36,333 bases of DNA. Origin: Lachnospiraceae bacterium. Its GTDB lineage: Bacteria; Bacillota; Clostridia; Lachnospirales; Lachnospiraceae. Position 1 is the first letter of the stretch. Every line of letters begins with the position of its first letter. The notes below the pieces were generated by a model, which saw nothing but the letters and a program-made list of their open reading frames with translations, had not been told where the DNA came from and did not search any database. Shown here in pieces: positions 22,588 to 31,145 of the stretch. A program made the position numbers and the translations under genes. The DNA lies in contig JAQYDI010000156.1 of NCBI GenBank assembly GCA_028724245.1, forward strand, positions 1-36,333, in the 5' to 3' direction.

Positions 22588-23748
22588 ATGCAGTTATTTG
22601 AATTGAGTGCGCCCTGTCATTTCGGTACAGAGGCGGTATTGAAAAAGGAAATTTATGATCTTGGTTACGATATTACAAAGGTGGAAGACGGCAGAGTCAC
22701 CTTTCAGGGAGACGCAGAGGCAATCTGCCGGTGCAATATGTTTCTGCGCACGACGGAAAGAATTCTGCTGAATGTGGGGACTTTTCATGCGGAAACATTT
22801 GAGGAGCTGTTTCAGGGAATAAAAAGTCTTCCCTGGGAAAACTATATTCCGCTGGACGGAAAATTCTGGGTAACAAAAGCGACTTCCATCAAAAGTAAAC
22901 TGTTCAGTACATCGGATATTCAGTCCATTGCCAAAAAGGCCATGGTAGAGCGGCTGAAAACCGTATATCATTCCCGCTGGTTTGAGGAAACCGGGAATTC
23001 CTATCCGGTGCGTATTTCTCTTATGAAAGATGAGGTTACGGTAACCATCGATACTTCAGGTGATTCGCTTCATAAAAGGGGCTACCGTCTTTATACGGCA
23101 AAAGCACCCATTACGGAAACACTGGCGGCAGCGCTGATCATGCTGACGCCCTGGCATAAGGACCGGATTCTGGTGGATCCCTTCTGCGGCAGCGGAACTT
23201 TTCCCATTGAGGCAGCCATGATGGCGGCGGATATTGCTCCCGGCGTAAACCGGGATTTTCTTGCCATGAGCTGGGACAATCTCATTGATAAGCATCTCTG
23301 GAAGGATGCAAGAGAGGAAGCGCTGGATCTGGAAAACCGCAGTGTAGTAACCGACATTCAGGGATATGATCTGGACGGTGAGGTGGTGAAATCCGCCCGG
23401 GAAAATGCAAAGCTGGCAGGCGTTGACCATCTGATCCATTTTCAGAAGCGCCCGGTCAGTGAGCTGAGTCATCCGAAAAAATACGGTTTTATCATCACCA
23501 ACCCTCCCTATGGAGAACGTCTGGAAGAAAAGAAGGATCTTCCGCCTATTTACGGTGATTTCTGCCGCCAGTTCAGACAGCTGGAGGACTGGTCTGCCTA
23601 TGTGATCACCAATTATGAGAATCTGGAGAAACAGATGGGCCGTAAAGCAGATAAAGTGAGAAAAATTTATAACGGCATGATGAAGACCACGTTTTATCAG
23701 TTCATGGGGCCGAAGCCGCCCAGAAGAAAGCGCCTTCAGGAACAGTAA
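22588..23748 (+). CDS. THUMP-domain class I SAM-dependent RNA methyltransferase (RlmL/YpsC type)
   Basis: This 386-residue protein has an N-terminal ferredoxin-like/THUMP region (about 5-165; LSAPCHFGTEAVLKKEI, LHKRGYR) that binds RNA, and a Rossmann methyltransferase domain with SAM loop DPFCGSGTF (197-205) and catalytic NPPYGE (305-310) of N2-guanine methyltransferases. Relatives methylate 23S rRNA guanine (RlmL, G2445). The C-terminal KPPRRKRLQEQ is a basic tail. AAGGA lies 7 nt before the ATG. Downstream rdgB follows after 61 bp. The exact rRNA target in this organism is inferred. Confidence 0.9.
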   Translation: MQLFELSAPCHFGTEAVLKKEIYDLGYDITKVEDGRVTFQGDAEAICRCNMFLRTTERILLNVGTFHAETFEELFQGIKSLPWENYIPLDGKFWVTKATSIKSKLFSTSDIQSIAKKAMVERLKTVYHSRWFEETGNSYPVRISLMKDEVTVTIDTSGDSLHKRGYRLYTAKAPITETLAAALIMLTPWHKDRILVDPFCGSGTFPIEAAMMAADIAPGVNRDFLAMSWDNLIDKHLWKDAREEALDLENRSVVTDIQGYDLDGEVVKSARENAKLAGVDHLIHFQKRPVSELSHPKKYGFIITNPPYGERLEEKKDLPPIYGDFCRQFRQLEDWSAYVITNYENLEKQMGRKADKVRKIYNGMMKTTFYQFMGPKPPRRKRLQEQ

Positions 23749-23809
23749 CAGGAAAGAGACAGGAACAGAAAACAAACAGAAGCAGAATACCGGGAGGACA
23801 GGAATAATT

Positions 23810-24415
23810 ATGGAAGATAAAATTATTTTCGCATCAAATAATGCCGGAAAGATCCGGGAAGTAAAAGAAATCATGCAGGATTACGGAAAGAAAATCATTT
23901 CCCTCGAAGAAGCGGGCATTCATGTGGATGTGGAGGAAAACGGAACAACTTTTGAGGAGAATGCACTGATCAAGTGTCGTGCCATTCATGAGATGACGGG
24001 AGCCATGGTTCTGGCAGACGATTCCGGGCTGGAGATCGATTATCTGAATAAGGAACCCGGTGTATATTCTGCCCGCTACCTTGGTCACGACACACCTTAT
24101 GATATCAAAAACGGAATCATTCTGGACCGGCTGAAGGAAGCAGAGGGGCAGCAGCGCAGTACGCGTTATGTATGTGCTATGGCAGCTGTTCTGCCGGATG
24201 GAACAGAATATACGGCGCTGGGTACAGTGGAAGGACTGATCGCCATGGAACCGGCAGGAAACGGCGGTTTTGGCTATGATCCTATTTTCTTTGTACCGGA
24301 ATATGAAAAGACCATGGCCCAGCTGACGCCGGATGAAAAAAATGCGATCAGTCACAGAGGCCGTGCACTGCGTGCGCTGCGGGCTGTTCTGGAGCAGGCA
24401 AACGGAAATAGATGA
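23810..24415 (+). CDS. rdgB: XTP/dITP diphosphatase (RdgB/HAM1)
   Basis: This 201-residue house-cleaning pyrophosphatase removes dITP, ITP and XTP from the nucleotide pool. The family motifs are all present: FASNNAGKIREVKEI (N-terminal substrate loop), FEENALIK, LADDSGLEID (catalytic acids), GNGGFGYDPIFF and ISHRGRAL (base recognition). Length is standard. GGGAGG lies about 12 nt upstream. It precedes the phosphodiesterase gene by 22 bp, a common pair in Clostridia (rdgB followed by a YfcE-type gene). Confidence 0.95.
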   Translation: MEDKIIFASNNAGKIREVKEIMQDYGKKIISLEEAGIHVDVEENGTTFEENALIKCRAIHEMTGAMVLADDSGLEIDYLNKEPGVYSARYLGHDTPYDIKNGIILDRLKEAEGQQRSTRYVCAMAAVLPDGTEYTALGTVEGLIAMEPAGNGGFGYDPIFFVPEYEKTMAQLTPDEKNAISHRGRALRALRAVLEQANGNR

Positions 24416-24437
24416 AAGCAAATGGAGTGGATAAAAT

Positions 24438-24941
24438 ATGAGTAAGCTTAGAATTCTGGTAATCAGCGATACGCACAGAAATGTCCGCAGGCTGAAGGAT
24501 GTGATGGCACGTGAAAAGCAGGTGGACATGGTTCTTCATATGGGTGATCTGGAAGGTCACGGCGGTTATGTGGAGCAGACAGCAGGCTGTAAACTGCAGG
24601 CTGTACGGGGAAACTGTGATTATGATGGAGACTGGCCTGTAGACACCATGGTGGAAATCGGAGGCCATACGATATTTATGACCCACGGACATCGCTATGG
24701 CGTTGATTACGGCTTGTATGAACTAGAGGATATGGCCAGGGGATGCGGAGCGGATATCGCCATGTACGGACATACGCACTGTCCTTATTTTGAACAGCAG
24801 AAGGATGGATTTGTCATTCTCAACCCGGGCAGTCTGGGCAGCCCCCGGCAGAATCCCAGAGAACCTTCCTATATGATCATGGAAGTGGATGAAGAAACCG
24901 GAAAAATCGAATATCATCAGAGGTATCTGAAGGCAATCTGA
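24438..24941 (+). CDS. YfcE/MJ0936-type metallophosphoesterase
   Basis: This 167-residue calcineurin-like phosphodiesterase has the metal-ligand motifs in order: VISDTHRN (D, H), HMGDLEG (D), RGNCDY (N), MTHGHRYGV (H) and YGHTHCP (H, H). Small proteins of this type hydrolyse model phosphodiesters with Mn or Ni; the natural substrate is not established. It shares a transcript with rdgB. The tRNA cluster promoter begins 38 bp after its stop. Confidence 0.9.
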   Translation: MSKLRILVISDTHRNVRRLKDVMAREKQVDMVLHMGDLEGHGGYVEQTAGCKLQAVRGNCDYDGDWPVDTMVEIGGHTIFMTHGHRYGVDYGLYELEDMARGCGADIAMYGHTHCPYFEQQKDGFVILNPGSLGSPRQNPREPSYMIMEVDEETGKIEYHQRYLKAI

Positions 24942-24979
24942 ACAGCAGAAAATAATTTAAAAAAAATTGAAAAAAGTTG

Positions 24980-25008
24980 TTGACAAATCTCTTTTGTTCA
25001 AGTATAAT
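24980..25008 (+). promoter_or_regulatory. Consensus sigma-A promoter of the tRNA cluster
   Basis: TTGACA (24980-24985), 17-bp spacer, TATAAT (25003-25008): a perfect match at both hexamers, with an A-rich tract just upstream resembling an UP element. Stable-RNA genes typically have promoters of this strength. Confidence 0.92.
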
Positions 25009-25071
25009 TCTATCTGTTCGCTGAGGAACACAGAAACACAGAGACAGAAACAAAGCGGACAGATGCGATAT

Positions 25072-25142
25072 GCGGGTGTAGTTCAATGGTAGAACACCAG
25101 CCTTCCAAGCTGGATACGTGGGTTCGATTCCCATCACCCGCT
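25072..25142 (+). tRNA. tRNA-Gly (anticodon TCC)
   Basis: Acceptor GCGGGTG (25072-25078) pairs with CACCCGC (25135-25141), discriminator T. Anticodon stem CCAGC/GCTGG with loop CTTCCAA gives TCC at 25104-25106. T-loop GGTTCGATTCC is intact. No encoded CCA. A small hairpin (CTTCACC/GGTGAAG) lies in the spacer to the next tRNA. Confidence 0.95.
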
Positions 25143-25177
25143 TCACCGGAGATTCTGGTGAAGCTTGTTAAAGCTAT

Positions 25178-25252
25178 GGTGGGTATAGCGCAGTTGGTTA
25201 GCGCGTCAGATTGTGGCTCTGAAGGTCTAGGGTTCGAATCCCTATACCCACC
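25178..25252 (+). tRNA. tRNA-His (anticodon GTG)
   Basis: Acceptor GTGGGTA (25179-25185) pairs with TACCCAC (25245-25251). The extra G at 25178 faces C 25252, the G-1:C73 pair used by histidyl-tRNA synthetase. Anticodon stem TCAGA/TCTGA with loop TTGTGGC gives GTG. No encoded CCA. Confidence 0.95.
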
Positions 25253-25277
25253 CTGCCATTAACTTGGTGGCATGCAT

Positions 25278-25349
25278 TGGGCTATCGCCAAGCGGTAAGG
25301 CACAGGACTTTGACTCCTGCATTCGACGGTTCGAATCCGGCTAGCCCAG
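25278..25349 (+). tRNA. tRNA-Gln (anticodon TTG)
   Basis: Acceptor TGGGCTA (25278-25284) pairs with TAGCCCA (25342-25348), discriminator G. Anticodon stem CAGGA/TCCTG with loop CTTTGAC gives TTG. No encoded CCA. Confidence 0.95.
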
Positions 25350-25381
25350 TCAAAGTTCAACACTTTATAATTCATATGGAT

Positions 25382-25454
25382 GGGATACTAGCTCAGGTGG
25401 TAGAGCACTTGACTTTTAATCAAGTTGTCCGGGGTTCGAGTCCCCGGTGTCTCA
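25382..25454 (+). tRNA. tRNA-Lys (anticodon TTT)
   Basis: Acceptor GGGATAC (25382-25388) pairs with GTGTCTC (25447-25453) with two wobbles, discriminator A. Anticodon stem CTTGA/TCAAG with loop CTTTTAA gives TTT. No encoded CCA. Last of the cluster. Confidence 0.95.
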
Positions 25455-25456
25455 TG

Positions 25457-25492
25457 AAAGCTCAGCAGATAAACTGCTGAGCTTTTTCTTTT
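25457..25492 (+). terminator. Terminator of the tRNA cluster
   Basis: AAAGCTCAGCAG (25457-25468), loop ATAAA, CTGCTGAGCTTT (25474-25485), then TTCTTTT. A 12-bp perfect stem with U-tract starting 2 nt after the last tRNA. Confidence 0.9.
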
Positions 25493-25498
25493 ATTAAT

Positions 25499-25635
25499 GT
25501 TCAGAGCCAACCTCGAAAACACTGTGTGTTTCCTCGGTGTGGCGTATCCGCCAAATAGATTTGCACAAAAAGTGCTCCTGAATGCAAGCCTTCGTCGCAC
25601 TTTTTGTGCAAATCTGCTTGGCTCTGAACAGTAAC
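25499..25635. repeat. Palindromic repeat element (REP/MITE-like), most complete copy
   Basis: Outer inverted repeat GTTCAGAGCCAA (25499-25510) and TTGGCTCTGAAC (25618-25629), 12/12. Inner perfect 19-bp inverted repeat from AGATTTGCAC (25557-25575) to GTGCAAATCT (25597-25615), with a 21-nt loop. A small GGCG/CGCC hairpin lies between them at the left. The right end TTGGCTCTGAACAGTAAC recurs exactly at 991-1008, and diverged pieces lie at 16806-16848 and 16939-16972. It encodes no protein, so it is non-autonomous. Family name unknown to me. Confidence 0.65.
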
Positions 25636-25673
25636 ACATTTCGCCTCATCATCCAAAAAATCAGCTGTGTGTA

Positions 25674-25702
25674 TTTACGAACAGGCGAATTGTCTGTATA
25701 AT
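25674..25702 (+). promoter_or_regulatory. Sigma-A promoter for the EIIA gene
   Basis: TTTACG (25674-25679), 17-bp spacer, TATAAT (25697-25702), 52 bp before the EIIA start and immediately downstream of the repeat element. Confidence 0.65.
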
Positions 25703-25753
25703 ATATCGAAACGGAGAAAATTTCAGCACAGATTAATTAGGGAGATATGATTT

Positions 25754-26263
25754 ATGATGAAATTATTTGACAGTATATTTAAGAAAAAAAGCAATATTTC
25801 AGAACTGGAAATTCAGTCATTTCTGGAAGGGGAGGTTGTGCCTCTGGAGAAAGTGCCGGATCAGCTGTTTTCGCAGAAAATACTGGGACCGGGAATTGCC
25901 ATCATGCCTTCGGGGACGGTTCTGATGTCACCGGTAGACGGGACAGTAGATGTTGTAATGGAAAAAACACGTCATTCATGCTCGATCTGCGGCGAAAAAG
26001 GTATTGAGATCATGCTTCATATCGGTGTGAATACGGTGGAGATGAATGGTGAAGGGTTTGAATTGCTGGTGAAAAAGGGTCAGAAGGTGAAAGCAGGAGA
26101 TCCGCTGATTCGTTTTTCACCGGAGAAGATACTGGCGGCCGGCTATCCGCTGATCACGTCCATGATCATAACCAATATGGGAGAATTCCGTCATGTTTCA
26201 TTTGACGATGTGAGAATTGCGGGAAAGGGCAGCATTATCGGCAGATTATCAGCCGAAGTTTAA
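25754..26263 (+). CDS. Stand-alone PTS EIIA component, glucose family (Crr-like)
   Basis: This 169-residue protein carries phosphate from HPr to a sugar-specific EIIB, and in Firmicutes may act for several transporters. The flat beta fold signature is present: ILGPGIAIMPSGTVLMSPVDGTV, active-site H89 in IMLHIGVNTVEMNGEGF and support histidine H74 in KTRHSC. Between them is a C-SI-C pair (C76, C79) not usual in this family. No EIIB, EIIC or PTS regulator gene is adjacent, so it probably serves EIIBC proteins encoded elsewhere. GGAG lies 9 nt before the ATG at 25754; ATG 25757 is an alternative. The C26 gene follows after 22 bp. Confidence 0.92.
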   Translation: MMKLFDSIFKKKSNISELEIQSFLEGEVVPLEKVPDQLFSQKILGPGIAIMPSGTVLMSPVDGTVDVVMEKTRHSCSICGEKGIEIMLHIGVNTVEMNGEGFELLVKKGQKVKAGDPLIRFSPEKILAAGYPLITSMIITNMGEFRHVSFDDVRIAGKGSIIGRLSAEV

Positions 26264-26285
26264 TTAATCGAAATGGAGTGGCCAT

Positions 26286-26987
26286 ATGGCAGGAAAAGTA
26301 ATCGGAATCGTTCCTTCTGCATCTTTATTTCAGCAGGAGGATCCTTATCTGGATCAGTACCGGTTTGTAAATCATTATGGAAAAAGAATTGTGGAGAATG
26401 GCGGCGTTCCTTTCGGCATTCTGCCGGTGGACGGTCATGCCGTGGAATCGGCTCTGAAGCTGTGCGATGGCTTTCTCATCTGCGGAGGCGGCAGGATCTA
26501 TCCCTATCACTTTGAAATTGTGGAATATGCCGTGCAGAAGGAGATTCCGCTTCTTGGAATCTGTCTCGGCATGCAGGCCATAGGCACCTGGTTCCGGGTG
26601 AAGGAAGAGGCGGGGAAAAGACAGCATGTGGGAAGTCTTCTTTCCTTATACGAGCAGATGAAAAGGGAAAAATTCATGTTTACCCTGCCTGTGGAGCATC
26701 ACTGGGACGTACAGCCAAGAAGGGATGCGCTGGATGAAGCAAAGCATCCCGTTCATGTCTGTCGGGGAACCCATCTGCATGAATTGCTGGGGCAGGATGT
26801 GGTGCAGGGCGTTACGCTGCACCATTATCAGTTGAATGAAGTTGCCGGGGAACTGACCGTGTCGGCCCGGGCTGAGGATGGAACCATAGAAGGAATCGAA
26901 TGGGGCAGCCGGGTGGTCGGCGTTCAGTTCCACCCGGAAGCTGATCGGAGTCTGGAGCAGCTGTTTCAGCAGTTTTTCATGTTGTAG
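26286..26987 (+). CDS. Class I glutamine amidotransferase-like protein, peptidase C26 (gamma-glutamyl-GABA hydrolase family)
   Basis: This 233-residue cytoplasmic protein has nucleophile C93 in LGICLGMQ and H216 with E218 in VQFHPEAD, the full catalytic triad. The substrate-pocket segment ICGGGRIYPYHF replaces the usual GGGDVDPxxY, so specificity may differ from PuuD. The family hydrolyses gamma-glutamyl amides such as gamma-glutamyl-GABA in polyamine breakdown, or other gamma-glutamyl compounds. No puu genes are near. It lies 17 bp before dgt and may be co-transcribed with it. Confidence 0.85.
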   Translation: MAGKVIGIVPSASLFQQEDPYLDQYRFVNHYGKRIVENGGVPFGILPVDGHAVESALKLCDGFLICGGGRIYPYHFEIVEYAVQKEIPLLGICLGMQAIGTWFRVKEEAGKRQHVGSLLSLYEQMKREKFMFTLPVEHHWDVQPRRDALDEAKHPVHVCRGTHLHELLGQDVVQGVTLHHYQLNEVAGELTVSARAEDGTIEGIEWGSRVVGVQFHPEADRSLEQLFQQFFML

Positions 26988-27004
26988 CCGGAGGGGGTGC
27001 GGCC

Positions 27005-28024
27005 ATGAATATTCGTGAGATGATGGAGGAAAGAGAGAAACAGTTTCTGCAGCCCTATGCGGCATTCAGTGTGGATGCGGTGCGTGACCGGCCGGAGGAA
27101 CCATGTGAGATACGGACCGCATACCAGCGGGATCGGGACAGGATTCTGCATAGTAAGGCATTTCGGCGGATGAAAGATAAGACGCAGGTATTTCTGGCGG
27201 CGACAGGAGATCATTACCGGAATCGTCTGACCCATACGCTGGAGGTGTCTCAGGCAGCCAGAACCATTGCAAAAGCCCTTTCCCTGAATGAGGAACTGAC
27301 GGAAGCCATCGGACTGGGGCATGATCTGGGACATACGCCCTTTGGACATACCGGAGAGGCGGCGCTGGACGCTGCCCTTAAGCAGGTACATCCGGACTGG
27401 TCTTTCCGACATTATCTGCAGAGTGTGCGGGTAGTGGAATGTCTGGAAAAAAATGGAAACGGCCTGAATCTGACCAGAGCTGTGCGGGATGGCATCAGAA
27501 ATCACGGAACGGCAGGACATCCGGAAACTTTAGAGGGACAGATCGTGCGCCTGTGTGATAAAATAGCATATATTAATCATGATATTGATGATGCGATCCG
27601 TGCAGGCATACTGACCGAGTCAGATTTACCAGCTATATATACGGATGCTCTTGGACATACTGTAAGAGAAAGGCTGAATACGCTGATTTCCGATACGATC
27701 TACAACAGCCGGGGAAGATCGCGGATCTGCCAGTCGCAGGAGGTTGCAGAGGCTATGGCAGGCCTCAGACAGTTCATGTTTGACCATGTGTACCATCATC
27801 CTGTGGTGAAGCAGGAGGAACAGAAGGCGCAGAACATGCTGACATCTCTGTTTTTCTGGTATATGGAGCATCCTGACATGCTGCCGGAGGAATCCGCCGG
27901 TTTTCTGAACCGGGGAGAAGATCAGGCACTGGTAGTCTGCGATTACATTGCAGGCATGACCGATCATTATGCTATTGGGCGGTTTGAGAAATTGTTTGTA
28001 CCGGAAGGTTGGAGGGACAGATAA
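27005..28024 (+). CDS. dgt: Deoxyguanosinetriphosphate triphosphohydrolase-like protein (HD domain)
   Basis: This 339-residue HD-domain enzyme releases triphosphate from dNTPs (dGTP in the E. coli enzyme). The HD metal site is H77 in RLTHTLEVSQ, H106/D107 in GLGHDLGHTPFGH, and D in YINHDIDDAI. It belongs to the shorter Firmicutes type (about 330-340 residues). In many Clostridia dgt precedes dnaG and rpoD, as here. Its TAA at 28022-28024 is 2 bp before the dnaG start, and the dnaG ribosome site lies in its last codons. GGAGGGGG precedes the ATG. Confidence 0.93.
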   Translation: MNIREMMEEREKQFLQPYAAFSVDAVRDRPEEPCEIRTAYQRDRDRILHSKAFRRMKDKTQVFLAATGDHYRNRLTHTLEVSQAARTIAKALSLNEELTEAIGLGHDLGHTPFGHTGEAALDAALKQVHPDWSFRHYLQSVRVVECLEKNGNGLNLTRAVRDGIRNHGTAGHPETLEGQIVRLCDKIAYINHDIDDAIRAGILTESDLPAIYTDALGHTVRERLNTLISDTIYNSRGRSRICQSQEVAEAMAGLRQFMFDHVYHHPVVKQEEQKAQNMLTSLFFWYMEHPDMLPEESAGFLNRGEDQALVVCDYIAGMTDHYAIGRFEKLFVPEGWRDR

Positions 28025-28026
28025 CT

Positions 28027-29802
28027 TTGTATTATCCAGAAGAGATTATTGACGAAGTCGGCAGAGCCAATGATATTGTGGATATCATTGGTCAGTATGT
28101 AAAACTGAAAAGACAGGGCAGCCGCTATGTTGGGCTGTGTCCTTTTCATAATGAGAAAACGCCTTCTTTTTCTGTATCTGCAGATATGCAGCTGTATCAC
28201 TGTTTCGGGTGCGGTGTGGGAGGAAATGTATTTACTTTTGTAATGGAATACGAGAGTTATACGTTTCAGGAAGCGGTAGAGTATCTCGCGGACCGGGCTG
28301 GTATCAGACTTCCGGAAGATGACGGACGGCAGGACCGGGCGGAGGATGGCAGGCGTAAACAGATGCTGGAGGCCAATAAACTGGCTGCCAGGTATTTTTT
28401 CTATCAGCTGAAGAACAAACAGGGAAGCAGGGCTTATGAGTATCTGCGAAACCGCGGTCTTACAGATGAAACCATTGTAAAATTCGGGCTGGGATACTCC
28501 AATATTTCACCGGATGACCTGTACCGTTATCTGAAGCAGAAAGGGTATTCCGATGAGATCCTGACCGAATGCGGCCTGATCAAGGTGGATGGGAAAGGCG
28601 CTCATGACAGGTTCTGGAACCGGGTCATGTTTCCAATCATGGATGTCAATAACCGTGTCATCGGTTTCGGCGGCCGTGTCATGGGAGACGGGCTGCCCAA
28701 GTACTTGAATTCACCGGAGACAAAGCTTTTCGATAAAAGTCGGAATCTGTACGGACTTCATGCGGCCAGAAAGTCGAGAAAAGATTATTTTCTGCTGTGT
28801 GAGGGATATATGGATGTGATCGCTCTTCATCAGGCAGGTTTTACTAATGCGGTGGCATCTCTGGGAACTGCGTTTACGCCGCAGCATGCCATTCTCATGA
28901 AACGGTATGTGAAGCAGGTGATCCTCACCTTTGACAGCGACAATGCAGGCATCAATGCGGCGCTGCGGGCCATTCCCATTCTGAAACGGGCAGGTCTTTC
29001 CGTGAAAGTGCTGAATATGGCTCCGCATAAGGATCCGGATGAATTTATCAAGGCGGAGGGCGCACAGGCCTATGAGGAGCGGATCCGTCAGGCGAAAAGC
29101 GGATTCCTGTTTGAAATTGGTATTCTGAGAAAAAATTATGATTTTCGGGATCCAGAGCAGAAAACGGCGTTTCAGACAGAAACAGCGAAAAAACTGCTGG
29201 AATTTGAAGATGAAATGGAGCGCAGTAATTATATAGAAGCGCTGGCACTTGAATATGATATCAATGCCGGTCAGCTGCGCCGGAAAGTCAATCAGATGGG
29301 AGCAGGACTGCTTCCGGGGGAAACGCTTCACTCGGCAGCTGAGGAGGCAGAAGAAAAGAGGCTTCAGGAAAGAAAGCGCCGAAGGGATACATCTGATAAA
29401 AGAGCACAGCGCATGCTGCTTGCCTGGCTGTCTGCCTGCCCCACTGCTTTTGGGCAGATCCGGGAAATTATAACTCCGGATGACTTTATGGAAGAAGGAT
29501 GCCGGAAGCTGGCCTGTCTGATCTATGACAGGCTGAATGAGGGACAGGAAATCCATCCCTCGGAACTGACCAATCATTTTATCAATGATGAGCAGGAATA
29601 TAAGATGATATCAGAAATCTTCCACACAGGGCTGGAGGAATCTGTTACGAAAGAGGAAAAAGAGAAAATTTTATCCGATCTGGTCCGCAAGGTGAAATCA
29701 GACAGTCTCAGAGCGGCAGCGCGGGATGCTTCCGATCTGGCTGCATTTCAGAATATTGTGAAGATGCAGGAGAAGCTGGGAAAATTGCACATTAAGCTGT
29801 AG
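28027..29802 (+). CDS. dnaG: DNA primase
   Basis: This 591-residue primase makes RNA primers at the replication fork. The start is TTG 28027: it yields the family N-terminus MYYPEEII, and GGAGGG (28011-28016) is 10 nt before it; an upstream TTG at 28009 lies before that site. CHC2 zinc finger: C38, H41, C59, C62 (CPFHNEKTPSF, YHCFGCG). Toprim catalytic core around LCEGYMDVIALHQAGF and FDSDNAG. A C-terminal region of about 150 residues binds the DnaB helicase. The non-ATG start and the 2-bp gap after dgt point to coupled, restrained translation. rpoD follows after 138 bp. Confidence 0.96.
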   Translation: MYYPEEIIDEVGRANDIVDIIGQYVKLKRQGSRYVGLCPFHNEKTPSFSVSADMQLYHCFGCGVGGNVFTFVMEYESYTFQEAVEYLADRAGIRLPEDDGRQDRAEDGRRKQMLEANKLAARYFFYQLKNKQGSRAYEYLRNRGLTDETIVKFGLGYSNISPDDLYRYLKQKGYSDEILTECGLIKVDGKGAHDRFWNRVMFPIMDVNNRVIGFGGRVMGDGLPKYLNSPETKLFDKSRNLYGLHAARKSRKDYFLLCEGYMDVIALHQAGFTNAVASLGTAFTPQHAILMKRYVKQVILTFDSDNAGINAALRAIPILKRAGLSVKVLNMAPHKDPDEFIKAEGAQAYEERIRQAKSGFLFEIGILRKNYDFRDPEQKTAFQTETAKKLLEFEDEMERSNYIEALALEYDINAGQLRRKVNQMGAGLLPGETLHSAAEEAEEKRLQERKRRRDTSDKRAQRMLLAWLSACPTAFGQIREIITPDDFMEEGCRKLACLIYDRLNEGQEIHPSELTNHFINDEQEYKMISEIFHTGLEESVTKEEKEKILSDLVRKVKSDSLRAAARDASDLAAFQNIVKMQEKLGKLHIKL

Positions 29803-29943
29803 CAATTGCTGCATGACAGGCGGATTTGAAACAGAAATCGGCGGCGGAACAGACAATAACAGTCGAGCCGGCTGAAATCATCGGAATAATTTTCTTCGTA
29901 ACAGGTTAAACTATAGTCAGCGCGGCCCTGTAAGGAGGATATG

Positions 29944-31056
29944 ATGAGCGGAAAGAAAGAACGGTTCAGTAACAGACTTCAGGAACTGCTGCAATACGCT
30001 GCGGAAAAAGACAAGGTGCTCAGCTATGATGAGGTAATGGATTTTTTCGCAGAGGATGAATTGGATGGAGAGGAGTTTGATGCAATCCTGGATTGTCTGG
30101 ATGCTCATAAAATAACAGTGGAAAATCCGGCCAGAGAGCTGGAAAATCCGGAAATGGAGATGGCTGATGAAACAAAAATGGAGTGGGAAACCCCGGATTG
30201 GGAACTTCCGGCTCCGGAAGGAATGGTTTCTCAGGATCCTGTCCGGATGTATCTGAAAGAAATCGGTAAAGTGCCGCTTCTTTCCGCAGAAGAGGAAATC
30301 CGTCTGGCCAGAGAGGCTGCATCGGGCAGTATTCCGGCCAGAAAAAAGCTGGCAGAAAGCAACCTGCGTCTGGTGGTAAGTATTGCCAAGCATTATACCG
30401 GGCGGGGCATGCAGCTGCTTGATCTGATCCAGGAGGGAAATCTGGGCCTGATCAAGGCAGTAGATAAATTTGATTATACCAGAGGGTATAAATTCAGTAC
30501 CTATGCCACATGGTGGATCCGTCAGTCCATTACCCGTGCCATAGCCGACCAGTCGAGAACCATACGGATTCCGGTGCATATGGTGGAAACCATTAACCGG
30601 ATCGTCCGCACTTCCAGACAGATGGTACAGGAACTGGGGCGTGAACCCAGTGTGGAAGAACTGGCGAAGCGGCTTGATCTGCCGCCGGCCAGAGTGGCTG
30701 ATATTCTGAAAAATGCACAGGATCCGGTGTCTCTGGAATCACCTGTCGGGGAGGAAGACGACAGCCATCTGGGTGATTTTCTGGCAGATGACCATGTGGA
30801 GGTCCCCATGGAGGCTGCCACCAATTCCATGCTGAAGGAGCAGCTGGAAGAGGTGCTGGATACGCTGACCAGCCGGGAGCAGCAGGTGATCTGCCTGCGT
30901 TTCGGTCTCTATGACGGTCAGGCCAGAACCCTTGAAGAGGTGGGCCGGGACTTCAACGTAACGAGAGAACGGATCCGTCAGATAGAGGCCAAGGCATTGA
31001 GAAAACTGCGGCATCCCAGCCGCAGCTGCAAACTGCGGGATTTTCTGGAACCATAA
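29944..31056 (+). CDS. rpoD: RNA polymerase principal sigma factor (RpoD/SigA)
   Basis: This 370-residue housekeeping sigma factor reads the TTGACA/TATAAT promoters seen in this window. Region 1.1 is short and acidic (1-80), region 1.2 is [11 protein letters not shown], region 2 is [20 protein letters not shown] with LIQEGN and [11 protein letters not shown] (-10 recognition and melting), region 3 is [13 protein letters not shown], and region 4.2 is [21 protein letters not shown] (-35 helix). Start at 29944 gives GGAGG a 5-nt spacing; ATG 29941 directly upstream leaves only 2. The 138-bp gap before it holds a possible -10 TATAGT (29912-29917) but no convincing -35. Confidence 0.96.
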   Translation: MSGKKERFSNRLQELLQYAAEKDKVLSYDEVMDFFAEDELDGEEFDAILDCLDAHKITVENPARELENPEMEMADETKMEWETPDWELPAPEGMVSQDPVRMYLKEIGKVPLLSAEEEIRLAREAASGSIPARKKLAESNLRLVVSIAKHYTGRGMQLLDLIQEGNLGLIKAVDKFDYTRGYKFSTYATWWIRQSITRAIADQSRTIRIPVHMVETINRIVRTSRQMVQELGREPSVEELAKRLDLPPARVADILKNAQDPVSLESPVGEEDDSHLGDFLADDHVEVPMEAATNSMLKEQLEEVLDTLTSREQQVICLRFGLYDGQARTLEEVGRDFNVTRERIRQIEAKALRKLRHPSRSCKLRDFLEP

Positions 31057-31145
31057 AAGCCGGCAATATAGAAAAAACCGGGATACAGAGAATTCTGAAA
31101 AGACAGATAAACCTGGAAAATGCCGGAATTATAGAAAGAGGAAAT

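Noticed and set aside
25499-25635. CRISPR array
   Set aside because: The repeats are inverted and occur as one unit; there are no regularly spaced direct repeats or cas genes.
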